From Elmis aenea (Eukaryota > Arthropoda > Insecta > Coleoptera > Elmidae), in NCBI GenBank assembly GCA_947652605.1, contig OX393579.1, positions 47,870,970 to 47,934,969 of the forward strand: DNA of 64,000 nt, read 5' to 3'. Shown here piece after piece: positions 1-11,042 of this stretch (position 1 is its first letter; each line of letters begins with the position of its first letter). Below the pieces are notes generated by a model. That model worked only from the letters and a program-made list of their open reading frames with translations. It had not been told where the DNA came from and did no database searches. Position numbers and translations under genes: made by a program.

Positions 1-999
1 TATGCACCTAAATAACAATTCTTTAACGAAAAGGGTTCAATTATTTTAAAATTTAAGCCAGTATATTTACAACGTTACTTACTGTCCGCTGACATCTGGC
101 AAACATCCCATAAGTATCACACTTACGATATTGAACGCGGTGACCGGAAAATGATGTAGAAACATTTTCAATCAGTTTTGACAGCGTGAGATAAATTACC
201 ACACCTCGAGGCCTTTTGAAGTAGTACTTCGCCAAGAGAAGTAAATATGATCACCAACTTTTTAGTGGAGGAAGTTATTTCTTATAACACCGAAACTTTT
301 TCGATTCTATCGGTATCTCACCTTTGGTATTTCCTGATATGCTGTGAATATGTCACTGCCTAGCGTAAGCAGACGTAAGGTGTATGTGACGTGAATGGTA
401 TCCATTTAAAAAAAATTGAATACGCGTAAAAAATGGATTGTAACATCACCCACCCGTTTGTAAATTTAATGATATGCCTACACATCGTGTTCTAGTTAGT
501 AAGAATCCCGAGTCAATAAACTTTTTTAAAGAGTACCTTGTGTTTAAAACAAAACAAGTTTTCTAAAACCGTCTTTCTATTTTACATTCTTTCAGTTTTT
601 TTTCAAATTAATTAACTTAAAATCGTTTTTTTTTTTAATTAGCAGGGTGTAATTTCGAATACAACATTTTAAACCTCAAAATTTATCTTATGATAAATAA
701 CTAAACAATTTTTGCGATTTTATTTGATGTCTAGTTGCGAGGAAAATCTTTATTCTGTATTTGATAAATGTTTATTTTGTTTAAGTTATGCACAAGTAAG
801 TTAAGTTTACATTCAGTTATTTTATTAACTATAAAGAATCTCTTTTGCAAAAACATTTAGCCAATTTTAAAGCTTCCGTCTTATTGTCAGCAGCTTTTGA
901 TAGCTGCTTGTGATAAATTATTAATACACTAAATACTAACATAGACGTCTCTTCGTAAATAGTCTAATTTTTCCTTAAAGCAGAATTTCTATACATATG
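1..999. other. Intergenic DNA, possible mariner helix-turn-helix relic on minus strand
   Basis: No confident gene. A minus-strand frame at 53-235 has an LTLSKLIEN stretch and a spacing loosely like the DNA-binding region of the Tc1/mariner transposase at 60083-60448 (LTITKLVDK there). The match is weak and could be chance. The rest is AT-rich with poly-T runs and no recognised structure. Confidence 0.3.
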
Positions 1000-1368
1000 T
1001 ATCGGGTGGCCAAATAGGAACAATACAACTTTAAATTTAAACTATTTTTATACCAAATTAAAAATAGCGGATATTTTTTAATAAACACTTTATTTAGGCT
1101 TTGCAATCATGTATGGAATATCATCTGTAAAATGTCTACCTTTCGCTGCATAACAAATTCGAACTCTTATCATCGCGTTTTTTATCACATTTTCGAATAT
1201 TCTGCTTTAAGTGTTCAAGATTTATCGGTCTGGTAGCATAGACACGTCCCTTTAGATAGCCCCACAGAAAAAAGTTAGGAGCTGTCAAATCTGGTGATCT
1301 TGGGGGCCAATCAGTGTCGCGGTTTCTTGAGATTAACTGATAAATATTTTTAAAATATTGCCCTTATT
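1000..1368 (-). mobile_element. Tc1/mariner-superfamily transposon, 3' fragment
   Basis: The left end (TA at 1000-1001, then TCGGGTGGCCAAATAGG) is the same terminus as the near-complete copy at 59234-60557. Read on the minus strand, the segment encodes the C-terminal end of the transposase, including the region just after the third catalytic acid (SPDLTAPNF) and an NLEHLKQN stretch shared with the other copy. The element is interrupted at 1354-1368 by a LINE insertion, and I could not find its remaining half with confidence beyond 2044. Confidence 0.75.
1354..1368. repeat. 15-bp target-site duplication of the Jockey-like insertion (left copy)
   Basis: AATATTGCCCTTATT, repeated exactly at 2030-2044 on the other side of the LINE. 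Length and position next to the poly(A) tail fit target-primed reverse transcription. Confidence 0.8.
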
Positions 1369-2029
1369 TTTTTTTTTTTTAACTGTATTGTTTTATTGCA
1401 CCTAGCTACTTTAGCCAACCAGCAATATGTCTTTATGATAGTTCTACTTAAGTTAAGAGTCCACCCGTTGGTGTCTTCTTTTTTTCTTCTGTATTCTTGT
1501 TTTCAAGAACGACACTTTACACAACCGCACAGTGCTCTGCTTTACACTAACTCGCTAACTCAAACGGCTTGGTCCGTTTAAGCCTTCTCACTAGATGTTG
1601 GTTGTCCAAGAGCTGCAGGGCTTCGGTGTTGATGTGATCATGCAGCCTTTGTTCATGTTTGTTGGCAAAGTTTTGGATTTCTTCGTCGACTGTTGGCATC
1701 CTCAGGTCCCTGTGGAGGTCGACATTCCTCACGTACCACGGGGCATCCACAATTGCCCGGAGTACCTTATTTTGGAATCGCTGTATTATTTTAATGTTCG
1801 TTTTACCAGCACACCCCCAAAGCTGTATGCCGTAGGTCCATACTGGCTTCAGTATTTGTTTGTATATTAGAAGTTTATTTTCAATTGAAAGTTTAGATTT
1901 CCTATTCATTAGCCAATATAGTTTTCTATATTTGATGCCTAGCTCTTCGCGTTTTTTTTTAATGTGTTCTTTCCACTTTAATTTAATGTCCAGGTTCATG
2001 CCTAAATATTTAGCTGTGTTAGAATGTGG
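1369..2029 (-). mobile_element. 5'-truncated Jockey-like non-LTR retrotransposon
   Basis: On the minus strand the segment encodes the C-terminal part of a Jockey-type reverse transcriptase ORF2: PHSNTAKYLG, then KWKEHIKKKREELG, ILKPVWTYGIQLWGCA, IQRFQNKVLRAIVDAPWYVRN and RDLRMPTVDEEI, in the usual order. The frame is open to a stop near 1547. The 3' end is a poly(A) tail (poly-T on the plus strand, 1369-1380). A perfect 15-bp direct repeat, AATATTGCCCTTATT, sits at 1354-1368 and 2030-2044 and is read as the target-site duplication, so the element was 5'-truncated on insertion. It lacks endonuclease and most of the RT and cannot move by itself. Confidence 0.85.
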
Positions 2030-2044
2030 AATATTGCCCTTATT

Positions 2045-3300
2045 GACATAATTATATAATCTAACTGTGAGAGAAGTTGGAGAATATATACCGTTTCGCC
2101 ATAAACCTCCGTGCCGTCCGTCGTGACTCACCCTGTATACAATATAAATTATATTCTTCTTTTTTTATAAACAAATGTTAAATTTTTTAATATACATGGC
2201 AAAAGCATGAGGATAAAACCATGTATTAATAGGATTTTAAAATATTTTTCATTTTAATGTTTACATTCCTAACAAGTGTTTTTAATATTGTGGTATAAGT
2301 TAGTACAGTTTAAGTATATTTTATTATGATTCAGTTAGGTTTGAAGAATTCTTTTGATCTCAAGTTGAAAGGACCAACATTTATTGTTATTAATTTATTT
2401 GTTAGGAAGCATAGATTATAATATTAAGGCATCATTAGCAAAATTGAGAATTTTACATATATCAGTAACTAGTGATATTAAAAAATATTTTCAAAAGTAA
2501 TTATTTTGAAAATAACATGTAAGTATTTTTGCGAATAAGGGACTAAAGCAGTGATGAAATAAATTTTGGTCCGTGTAGTAATATATAACAGGTACTTTAG
2601 AAAAGCAAGTGCTTTTTTTATACTTTAAATGAGCTGCTGGCAGTTCACTTAGGTGTAATTACCTACTTTTTCTTGAGAAACGGGAAATGAAGATAAAATT
2701 AATTATTATTACTTTGCCTGTCTGATGTCTCCATATCTTCTCTTTAGTTCTAAAAAGACAAATTTTCGAAGATCTGTAAAATAATAAACATATTAATTTA
2801 ATGATTGCAAAGAAATGTGCAAAGAAACAAAACATTCTTGTACTTTTTATCCAATTATCTGGTCCCAAATTGACAGCAATATATTCTTACAGCAAAATAA
2901 TTTAAGGAACGTTTAAATTTGCGGTTGATCAAATCTTGTTCGGTCTGCTCTCGATTCAGCGAAATGGGACGACGATTACAGTGGAATGTAAATTTTTTCG
3001 CCGTGTAAATATTTCATAATATGTGTTAGAGACCACCCTACGCGTTCGAAGACTTAAGTTCATAACTTGGATGAAGAGCGTACACGAATTAATCATGCAC
3101 AGCTGTAATAAAAGTCATTTTGAATTGCTGTTTAATAAATCCACGTCTTATGAATTATTTCAAGAATGTCAACGTAGCTATGAAGTAGCGCAGGCATTAA
3201 AGAAACGAGGAGCTTTTAAAAAGAATCCTCGTGCTTATTATTACAGAAAATAATAATGACGTGCTTCAATTCTATGCGACAGGCAGCAAATATTGTTCGG
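2045..3300. other. Intergenic DNA without recognised features
   Basis: The first ~80 bases are probably the continuation of the DNA into which the LINE inserted. A 76-codon plus-strand frame at 3023-3253 has no recognisable motif and no transposon terminal structure around it; I treat it as chance. Confidence 0.5.
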
Positions 3301-4912
3301 TATACAGGTGGGACCAAATTTGAATGTTTTACGGAGTATCTCGGTTACCGTTACAGTTAGTAAAAATCTGATATCGGTCTCTTGGGCTATTTTTTTTTTT
3401 TTTTTGGTTAAGAACGCTTTTGTAATCAGATTTTTATATCGTTTTCAATTTTGGCGCTACAAACAAAAAAAATTACATAGTTTCCTATAACTTCTTTATT
3501 TATTAAAATAGAACAAAATGTTATAACGGTTTTTTTATACACATGCTTATGATAAATCTAACAAAAAAATATTTTTTTTTGCGATTTTGACTTTTGAGTT
3601 AATAAGTAAACTTGTATTTTTTTAAATAGAAACCCTAGTTGGCCATGACTTTATATAAAAAATAATTTTTTGTGCGATCGTACTAGAAACAGCTGTTTGA
3701 CGGACGCGTTAGCAGCCATAAAGTACTGCATTACCGGCGTTACCCTTAGCAACGGCCAAAAAAGTACTTTTCCGGTCGTTACCCTTAGCAACGGCCGAAA
3801 AAGTAACTTTTTCGGCCGCTACAGCGTACGAAAAAGTAAATTTGCATTAAAGCTAACAGCATACGCCGTCATCTGTCAGTGTAAGAATGTCACGTAGTTT
3901 CTAACCTAAATTTTTGAAAAATACTAAAAATTTAAATTGTTTTTAATTCTATCGCACAAAAAATGTAATATGCACCTCGGCCAAAACGTACTTTTTCGGC
4001 CTTGCCTGTTTGCTGGCTTCGACTACGTCTCAACCAGCAAACCAGACACGGCGAAAAAGTTACACTTTTTGGCCTTGATACATAAATAACTATTTTTATA
4101 TTTTCAAAAATTTTGAATTTCATATATTTGTTCCAAAAAGAACCGAGATTTAGCTATTTTTTTTTTTAAATTTCTCTTTCAAAGTTTGCCATGATTTCGT
4201 ATGCAAGTAATGTTTGCAATTATTAAACAACTAAACGTCATATTTAAGTAAAAATTTCACCTTTTAAGTAAATTCGTGTATTCTTTTGTATATTATTGTG
4301 GTATTGTGGAAAGCGCTAAATTTGAACGTAGACAAATTTAATATGTTAGAAGTTTACAAGTAAGTGTTAAAAACTTTGCGGCTGTTGCAGAAAATGACGT
4401 TTAGTTGTATAATAATTGCAAACATCACTTATTTACGAAATCATGGCAAACTTTAAGAAGGCCATTTTTTAAAATTAGCCATTTCTCGGTTATTTTTTGC
4501 AACAAATATAAAAAACTATAAATTTTTAAAAAGGCAACAAAGTTCTCTTTCATAATAAAGTCATGGCGAACTACGTTCTTTATTTTAAAAAATATGTTTA
4601 CTTCATATTTCGAAAGTCTAGGTCGATAAAAGATATATAGTTTGTTTTTAGATTAAGCATAAAAATCTGTATAAAAAAACCTTTATAACACTTTGTTCTA
4701 TTTTAATAAATAAAGAAGTTATAGTAAATTTTCAAAAGTTATGAAATTTCATTTTTGGTCTGTAGCGCCTAGATGAAAATCGTAGAAAATCTGATTATAT
4801 AGGCGTTCTTTTCTCAAAAAAAAAAGCTGAAAATGCCATATTAGATTTTTACCAACTATAACGGTAACCGAGATACCGATATTTTTACAAATACGAAGTT
4901 GGTTAAATTCGA
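3301..4912. mobile_element. Foldback/MITE-like element, family E, with nested MITE
   Basis: The left end TATACAGGTGGGACCAAAT begins an arm (3301-3665) that recurs inverted at about 4540-4900; shared landmarks include GATATCTCGGTTACCG-type sequence, AAAAATCTGTATAAAAA and AATAAATAAAGAAGTTATA. The outer right terminus is eroded. A single arm of the same family lies at 25378-25901, where the end reads GGTCCACCCTGTA. The centre holds a smaller element (3664-3961) and another inverted pair at 4178-4245 and 4392-4462. No transposase is present. Confidence 0.7.
3664..3961. mobile_element. Short MITE with GCCGAAAAAGTA palindromes
   Basis: Flanked by TTTTTTGTGCGAT and its inverted copy ATCGCACAAAAAA. 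Inside, the motif GGCCGAAAAAGT recurs, and at about 3794-3818 forms an almost perfect palindrome with its complement ACTTTTTCGGCC around one base. A further pair of similar motifs lies just outside at 3980-4075. Non-coding. Confidence 0.55.
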
Positions 4913-5125
4913 GAAAGTGCATGGTTTGTTTAAAAATTTCAACTTGAAATAAAAATAATCGTAGCCCTTTTAGTACATGAGTTATTAAGCGAATGCTTTA
5001 AAAAAAATTGCGTTATTTTCCCTATTTAGATACATCCATTTTATTCAATATTTAACGACCTAATAAGATTTTATATCACCCTTTTCGCTTATTTTGAACC
5101 ATGCTTAAGTTTGTTTTTAATTATA

Positions 5126-5480
5126 TCTATATATATAAAAATGAATGTATGTATGTTTGTATGGATGTTTGTATGGATGTTTGTCCTTTATGCATTCCTA
5201 TACCATTCATCCGATCCTGACCAAATTTGGCACAGACAATCTATAGGACCATGGAAAGAACATAGGCTATATGAGAATTCCCAAAAAAATCGTCCGGAAA
5301 AGATATTGAGGAAAACGTGCCAAAATCTTACACACAACATTTAAATCGGGTCCTGGAGCGAGAATTTCGTCAAAATTTGACAATTTGTCAATTCGACGTA
5401 ACGTTTAAACGCTCGAACCTTCTACGCGCAAGCCGGGATCTAGCGGTGAAGGAGCCTCGAAGGGGCTCCGGAATCGCTAG
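5126..5480 (+). mobile_element. Non-autonomous Helitron
   Basis: The 5' end is TCTATATATATAAAAATG directly after an A (5125). The 3' end is CTAG (5477-5480) followed by T, preceded by a hairpin GGAGCC (5451-5456) / GGCTCC (5464-5469), 11 bases before the end. This combination of TC start, CTRR end, subterminal hairpin and A/T insertion site without target duplication is the Helitron signature. At 355 bp it carries no Rep/helicase. A purine/pyrimidine-rich GTATGTTTGTATGGATG run follows the 5' end. Confidence 0.8.
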
Positions 5481-5698
5481 TTGAATTTATAAAAATCAAA
5501 AAAGCATTATTTTATGAAATTAACAAATAAAAAGATAACTGGCTTGATTTCAAACAAGATGATTGGTTTTAATCGCCAATTTGTGTTAAACTTTTATCAT
5601 ATTGTATAAACGAATTAAAGTCAGGTTTAAGACTATCAATTTTTATTTATACTTTTTTTTTTAATATCGTAGAAAAATAAAATCTTTATATTAGGCTG

Positions 5699-5937
5699 TA
5701 ATTGTGGAAAACCCTGTATATTTTTGTGATATGTACAACAATAAGTGAGATATGACATTATAAATATGACAAGAATACAGTTTTTCGATAATAACTCAAA
5801 AACGGGAAATGGCAGAATATTTTTGAAAATGCTTCTGAGTTTATCCCAAAAACTGCATATTTTTGGTAATTTAAGCGTTTATCTATATTGACTATTTAGC
5901 GAGATACCTATGTATCCCATCGAAATTGGACCACCCT
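5699..5937. mobile_element. Solo arm of foldback family D
   Basis: Sequence ending GGACCACCCTATACA matches the right arm of the element at 44923-49337, including the segments around ATAACTCAAAAACGG, AAAACTGCA and TAGCGAGATACC. No opposite arm is found, so it is a truncated copy. Confidence 0.65.
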
Positions 5938-6747
5938 ATACAATAAGTATTTGAACTTACAAATTGTATTACAATTAATTGAATTATTTTTCTAAAACAT
6001 TTTTATGTGCCCTACAGTTTTTAGCATGTTTTAAACAGGACATTAAAAAACAATTTGAAATATTACAAGTTTAACATCCTGAGAGTGCAAATTTTTTTAA
6101 ATTTTTTTAACACACAAATCGTCATTTAAATAACTTTGTGATAGTCTTCTTACTCATAGGTCTTAAAAACCCCAGTTTAGGAAAACGAGTTAAGTGAATA
6201 CAAATAAAACTGTTAGATTTTTATAACGATCTTACTCTGTGGTTATTATTTGGATAAGTTGAAAAAGAATAGTTACTTAGGTATATTAGAATAACGCATG
6301 GCAGCACTTTATATAAGATCAGCTACAATTTTATCTAAAATCATAATTACATTAAAGTTTTAATTAGTAAAGGTCAGTAAACCCAACGCTAGGAGATTAT
6401 TTATGCTGCCTACGTGTTGAATCCAGTCACTTTTAATTTTGTAGCACTCACTTAGCTTTAATAATTAAATTTCATCGATCCTACGAAAATAACTAAGTAA
6501 TTGCCATCAGTTACGTTTAGGTATGTTTTTATCCCACAGTTCCAGGTAGTTTTAAACACTGAATTACTAGACGAATCGAATTGTATCCATTAATTATGCA
6601 ACTAAAATCCGATATACCCTACACGAAACTAATTTTTTTTTTGTCACCAGACAGTATCGACCACTGTATAAATTGGAACAACATATATTTATAGAAATAC
6701 GTTCAATCGATGGTCGAAAGCTTATAAATAAAAGACTTAATAGTCAA
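5938..6747. other. AT-rich intergenic DNA, nothing recognised
   Basis: No frame, terminal repeat or motif that I can support. Confidence 0.5.
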
Positions 6748-8251
6748 TATACAGGGTGTCCCAGATTACATTTCCAGCATGGGGATCTCGCTTATTATAA
6801 GAGATACAGGTTTGTTTAAATTAGATGAATTATTCCTTGGTATGAAAGGAGCCACAATCAATTTTTAAAAGTACAAAATTCGTCGTGCTTCAGATGTTAT
6901 AGCAAAAAGTATGAAAATGTCGAATTTCTTTTTTCTTTCATAACTTTTTTGTCTTAATCGTTAGAGCAATTTTATTTGTACTTTCTCAAGGCACTTTTTA
7001 ATGGAGAATGTAACTGTCATTTTAGATTTTTTTTAACACCTACCATTTTCGAGATATTACCCCCAATTCAATTTTTTCTTATGGGCCGCGAAGTTGGCTA
7101 TGGAATAGTTGAATGTGCTTTTTTTTACTCGTTTAAATGAGATATTACTTGCTATACCTATTTTTATAAACAAGTCACAAAATGAAAAAAATCGTATTTT
7201 ACCAATGACTTATCAAGCTATCTATGAAAATAAAAACAAAAAACAACTAATTAAATGTCAAATGACAGTTGCCATTTGTCTGCGGTATCATTTATTAGAA
7301 TTTCATATTATTGTTGTGTAATTCGATAGTCTTTGTAGTAATTATTGTTATAATGATGGCTACATTTAAAAATAGCGAAAAATTTGACATGTTGAGATGC
7401 TACATTCTTTACCATAAAAACTGTGGAAGCTGAGCGAATATACTTGAGCTATATCTTGAGAAAAGGCAACGAAGAGTGTGTAATTACAGAAATTTGGAAA
7501 TAAATTTAAAAGAATATGGTTTCTTCGAAAGTCCAAAACAAATCCATAAAGAATTACAAATATCTATTTTGCACAGTTTCTGTTGTAAAGAATTTAGCAT
7601 TTCAACATTAAAAATTTAATTAGTTGTAAATGTGCCCATAATTATATGAAAACAAATTTGCTACAAAAACTATCGAATTACACAACAATACTATACATTC
7701 TAATAAATGATGTCGCATACAAATGGTAACTGTCATTTGACATTTAATTAGTTGTTTTTTGTTTTTATTTTCATAGATAGCTTGATAAGTCATGGGTAAA
7801 ATACGATTTTTTTTCATTTTGTGACTTGTTTATAAAAATAGGTATAGCAAGTAATATCTCATTTAAACGAGTAAAAAAAAGCACATTCAACTATTCCATA
7901 GCCAACTTCGCGGCCCTTAAGAAAAAATGGAATTGGGGGTAATATCTCGAAAATGGTAGGTGTTAAAAAAAATCTAAAATAACAGTTACATTCTCCATTA
8001 AAAAGTACCTTCAGAAAGTACAAATAAAATTGCTCTAACGATTAAGACAAAAAAGTTATGAAAGAAAAAAGAAATTCGACATTTTCACATTTTTTGCTAT
8101 AACATCTGAAGCACGACGAATTTTGTACTTTTAAAAATTGATTGTGGCTCCTTTCATACCAAGGAATAATTCGTCTAATTTAAACAAACCTGTATCTCTT
8201 ATAATAAGCGAGATCCCCATGCTGGAAATGTAATCTGGGACACCCTGTATA
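6748..8251. mobile_element. Young foldback element with ~600-bp near-identical arms
   Basis: Begins TATACAGGGTGTCCCAGA and ends with its complement; the left arm (6748 to about 7350) is repeated inverted at about 7648-8251 with very few differences by eye. Ends next to TA suggest a Tc1/mariner-type insertion. Frames at 7109-7321 (plus) and 7620-7817 (minus) are simply the two copies of the same arm and are not independent genes. The ~300-bp loop holds a degraded coding relic described separately. A transcript across it would form a very long hairpin. Confidence 0.85.
7354..7545 (+). pseudogene. Degraded helix-turn-helix relic in foldback loop (DUF4817-like)
   Basis: The plus-strand loop reads approximately MATFKNSEKFDMLRCYILYHKNC, then after an in-frame stop EKRQRR and LEINLKEYGFFESPK. 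That order (aromatic-Thr-Asn-Glu-Lys start, Arg-rich turn, LE-NL--G-F) resembles the DUF4817 helix-turn-helix that insects carry in many transposon-related proteins. Stops and a frameshift make it a pseudogene. The likely meaning is that the foldback is a deletion derivative of a coding transposon. The assignment rests on pattern memory only. Confidence 0.4.
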
Positions 8252-9114
8252 CGCGTAATTTTTATCACTAAAATAGAGTTTTAAAACGAAACAACTAAAG
8301 ACTTGTACTTAAAGTTAAAATGCTGTAATTTAGAATCACTAGAAAATATAAAAGGCTTTTTTTAACTTTTTTTATTTTTACTATATTAGGTTTGTTCCAA
8401 CAAGTTCACGGATTATGCGACATTGCGACGTACTGTCAGGATTCTGCGCAGTATCAATATCGCGTTCCATCACAGTCTCTGACTGTTCACCGGACGGTTA
8501 GTCATTTCCATCAACTCCTAAATCAATTCATATACGCTTTGCGGACGATCCAAACAGTACATGAACGAAGGGACGAACTCTTGCTGAGATTTTTACACAC
8601 ATGCGCTGTTCATAACTAACGTGAGCTCTGGTAGCTATGCATCGCCCTCCCAATCCCATTTAGTACTGAATTCTTTAGATGTTTACCCTTGCGATGCGCT
8701 CATTTCTATGAACCAAATAGACACAAATGTCATGTACAGTTAGGCCAGTCGTAAAAGCGTTCCAACAACGGCTAATACTGGCCAATACATTTATTAGTAC
8801 CTACATAGTTGAAGCATGCGAATAAACCAGTTCATGTATTTATCAGGGATGGAAAACGTAACGTAACGATACCCGATAACGTTATAATAACGATTCAACT
8901 ACAATTTTTTATACAATAACGTAACGATATAGTAATAACGTTATATAACGTTATAATAACCGATACCGTTTTACTAAACGTTATTTTGTATGGTTATTCC
9001 TATAAATTAAATTTTTATATGGCCATCTTTTTATTTTCAGAAGATATAATATTTTGTTCATATTTTAGAAATACTTTAGAAAATAAATATAAAATATCTT
9101 AACGTACTTTTGTT

Positions 9115-10863
9115 ATACATGATGTTTCTTAAATATTGCGAAAAAATTCGGGAGGTGATTCCTTATACAAAATTAAGGGGGGTCTTTTTGATAAAATTTT
9201 TTCCTTAGACGTCTCCTTTCGAAGTTACACCCCCCTAATTGGATCGGTAAAATTAGGTTTTTATTTCATTTCTTAAATTTGGATATAAATGTAGGAGAAT
9301 GATATTCGGTAGATGTTTTATACTTATTAAAATGTTTCCCATAGTAATATTTTCAATTATCTCCCACCTACACAGGGGGCTGAAAAGTGCGACCCCTGTT
9401 GGTTTTTTTATTAGAACTTTTTTGTGGGTTGAAATTTTGCGATTTGATTTTTTTTTTAACTTGATTTATTTAGACTTTTTTATTCTTTAACTTTTTTCGT
9501 AAAATCTACAGTTTTTAAGTAAAAAATTATATGAGTGAACATGAACCATCAAATATTCCAATACAAAACGATTCATTTTGACGTTTACGCGGCGATAACG
9601 CTAAAACGCCTGTCAATTCTACCCAATATGAACCTAAACATCATGTTCGCTCATTTAATGTTTTACTCAAAAACTGTAGGTTTTACGAAAAAAGTTAAAA
9701 ATAAAAAAATCTAAATAAATCAAACTTAAAAAAAAATTTAACTCACTAAAAAGTTCTGATAAAAAAATCAACAGAGGTCGCACTTTTCAGTCCCCTGTGA
9801 AAGTAAGCGGGAGATGATTGAAAATATTACTATTGTAGGGTTGCCATGCGTCCGGATTTTCCCGGACCTGTCCTCTTCTTTCATGTGTCGGGGAAGGTCC
9901 GGTAGGGATTTTGATTGGGTCCGGAATTTTTAAAATTCTGTATAATTGCATGTTTTTTCGGCCATTTGTTGTGTAGCGGCACTTCGTTCTTTGGCGAAAC
10001 TTCTTCCATAACGAAGATAGTAATTTTCTGCACGTGTGCAGTACCTATTAGACGTTCGTAGAGCACAGGATATCTATGAAGCGGGTGGACTAGCGATAGT
10101 GTTAGCGGCCACAACGCTCATTTAAGTACGTAGCGCGCGATTCTTTGATAGTGTATTATTTTTCCTCGTTGTTGATCTGTTCAGGGCTGGATATAGGATT
10201 GTGCATCGCACACGGTCCCGCGCCTAGACCGGCCCCGCGCTAACCGTTTAGGGTTTGCGGGGCCTTGTGCGAAATTAAAAAACACACGCACGAACTTTTT
10301 TTTTTTTTTTAGTTCAGCCTGTTTTTTTTTAGTTTTTTTAGTAATATTCTACTTTAACTTGGCCCTTTATCAAAATATCCGGCACCGCATTTGTTTTCGC
10401 ACACGGCACCGCAAACCTTAGGACCGTATACAACCATATTAAATTAATAGTATTAATTTGTCTAATCCAGTTTTGTTTAATTATCTTTTTCTTGTCTATA
10501 ATTATACAAATAAAGCAAGCTTGATCTTTACGTCACTTGTCCTAGATTTGTCCTCTTTTTTGGAACTGTTAATGTCCTAGTTTGTCCTAGATTTTTAACA
10601 TTACTGTCCTGGTTTCACATTTTAAAACATGGCAACCCTAACTATGGGAAACCTTTAAATAAGTACTAAACACACCAAATATCATTATCCTACATTTATT
10701 CGAATTTGAGAATAAAAACCTAATATTACCGCTCCCCTTTAGGGGGGTTTAACTCCGAAAGGAGACGTCCAAGGAAACATTTTTATATAAAAGAACCCCC
10801 TAATTTTTGGATAAGGAATTACCTCCCGATTTTTTTCGCATTATTTAAGAAACATCCTGTATA
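9115..10863. mobile_element. Foldback element, family C, right arm interrupted
   Basis: Left end ATGTTTCTTAAATATTGCG and right end its complement (AAGAAACATCCTGTAT), next to TA. Arms of roughly 500 bp share an AGGGGGCTGAAAAGTGCGAC block and a TTACCGCTCCCCTT block. The right arm is split by a separate element at 9836-10640. Family C arms also occur alone at 18480-19038, 24480-24668 and 42938-43260. Confidence 0.8.
9836..10640. mobile_element. Innermost hAT-like element of the nest
   Basis: Ends TAGGGTTGCCATG and CATGGCAACCCTA. The flanks are ACTATTG (9829-9835) and ACTATGG (10641-10647); the uninterrupted family C arm at about 18815 reads ATTACTATGGGAAACC, so these flanks are an imperfect target duplication and an internal empty site. 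A GC-rich stretch at 10180-10265 (CAGGGCTGG, GCGCCTAGACCGGCC) may be a further fragment. The minus-strand frame at 9881-10114 has no recognised domain. Confidence 0.65.
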
Positions 10864-11042
10864 TCATAATTTTTGTAACGTTATATAACATAACGATTGA
10901 TTTTTTTAATGTTATTTATAACGTTATGTAACGAAAATCAATAATAAATAACGTTATACAATAACGTAACGATTTAAAACGTTATTCCATCCCTGGTATT
11001 TATACATGGATAGGTTTTAAATCGCTTGTTGGAACAAACCTA

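Larger units (their letters stand above)
8844..10995. mobile_element. hAT-type MITE with AACGTTAT subterminal repeats
   Basis: Ends CAGGGATGGAA / TTCCATCCCTG flanked by the perfect 8-bp duplication GTATTTAT (8836-8843 and 10996-11003). Both subterminal regions consist of repeated AACGTTATA/TAACG motifs (8857-8985 and 10875-10985). Its interior was later invaded by the foldback at 9115-10863. Confidence 0.9.
8387..11042. mobile_element. Outer TA-flanked MITE of a four-level nest
   Basis: Terminal inverted repeats GGTTTGTTCCAACAAG (from 8389) and CTTGTTGGAACAAACC (to 11040), each bounded by TA, as in Tc1/mariner-type insertions. Without the nested insertions the element would be about 490 bp. 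The frame at 8392-8619 starts inside the terminal repeat and has no recognised domain. Confidence 0.75.

Noticed and set aside
3023..3253. 76-codon plus-strand frame with a basic end
   Set aside because: No domain recognised and of a length expected by chance in a window this size.
7109..7817. Two small proteins of near-identical sequence on opposite strands
   Set aside because: They are the two arms of one palindrome read outward; no domain and no independent evidence.
10181..10440. Further nested hAT element starting CAGGGCTGG
   Set aside because: No convincing complementary right end or 8-bp duplication was found.
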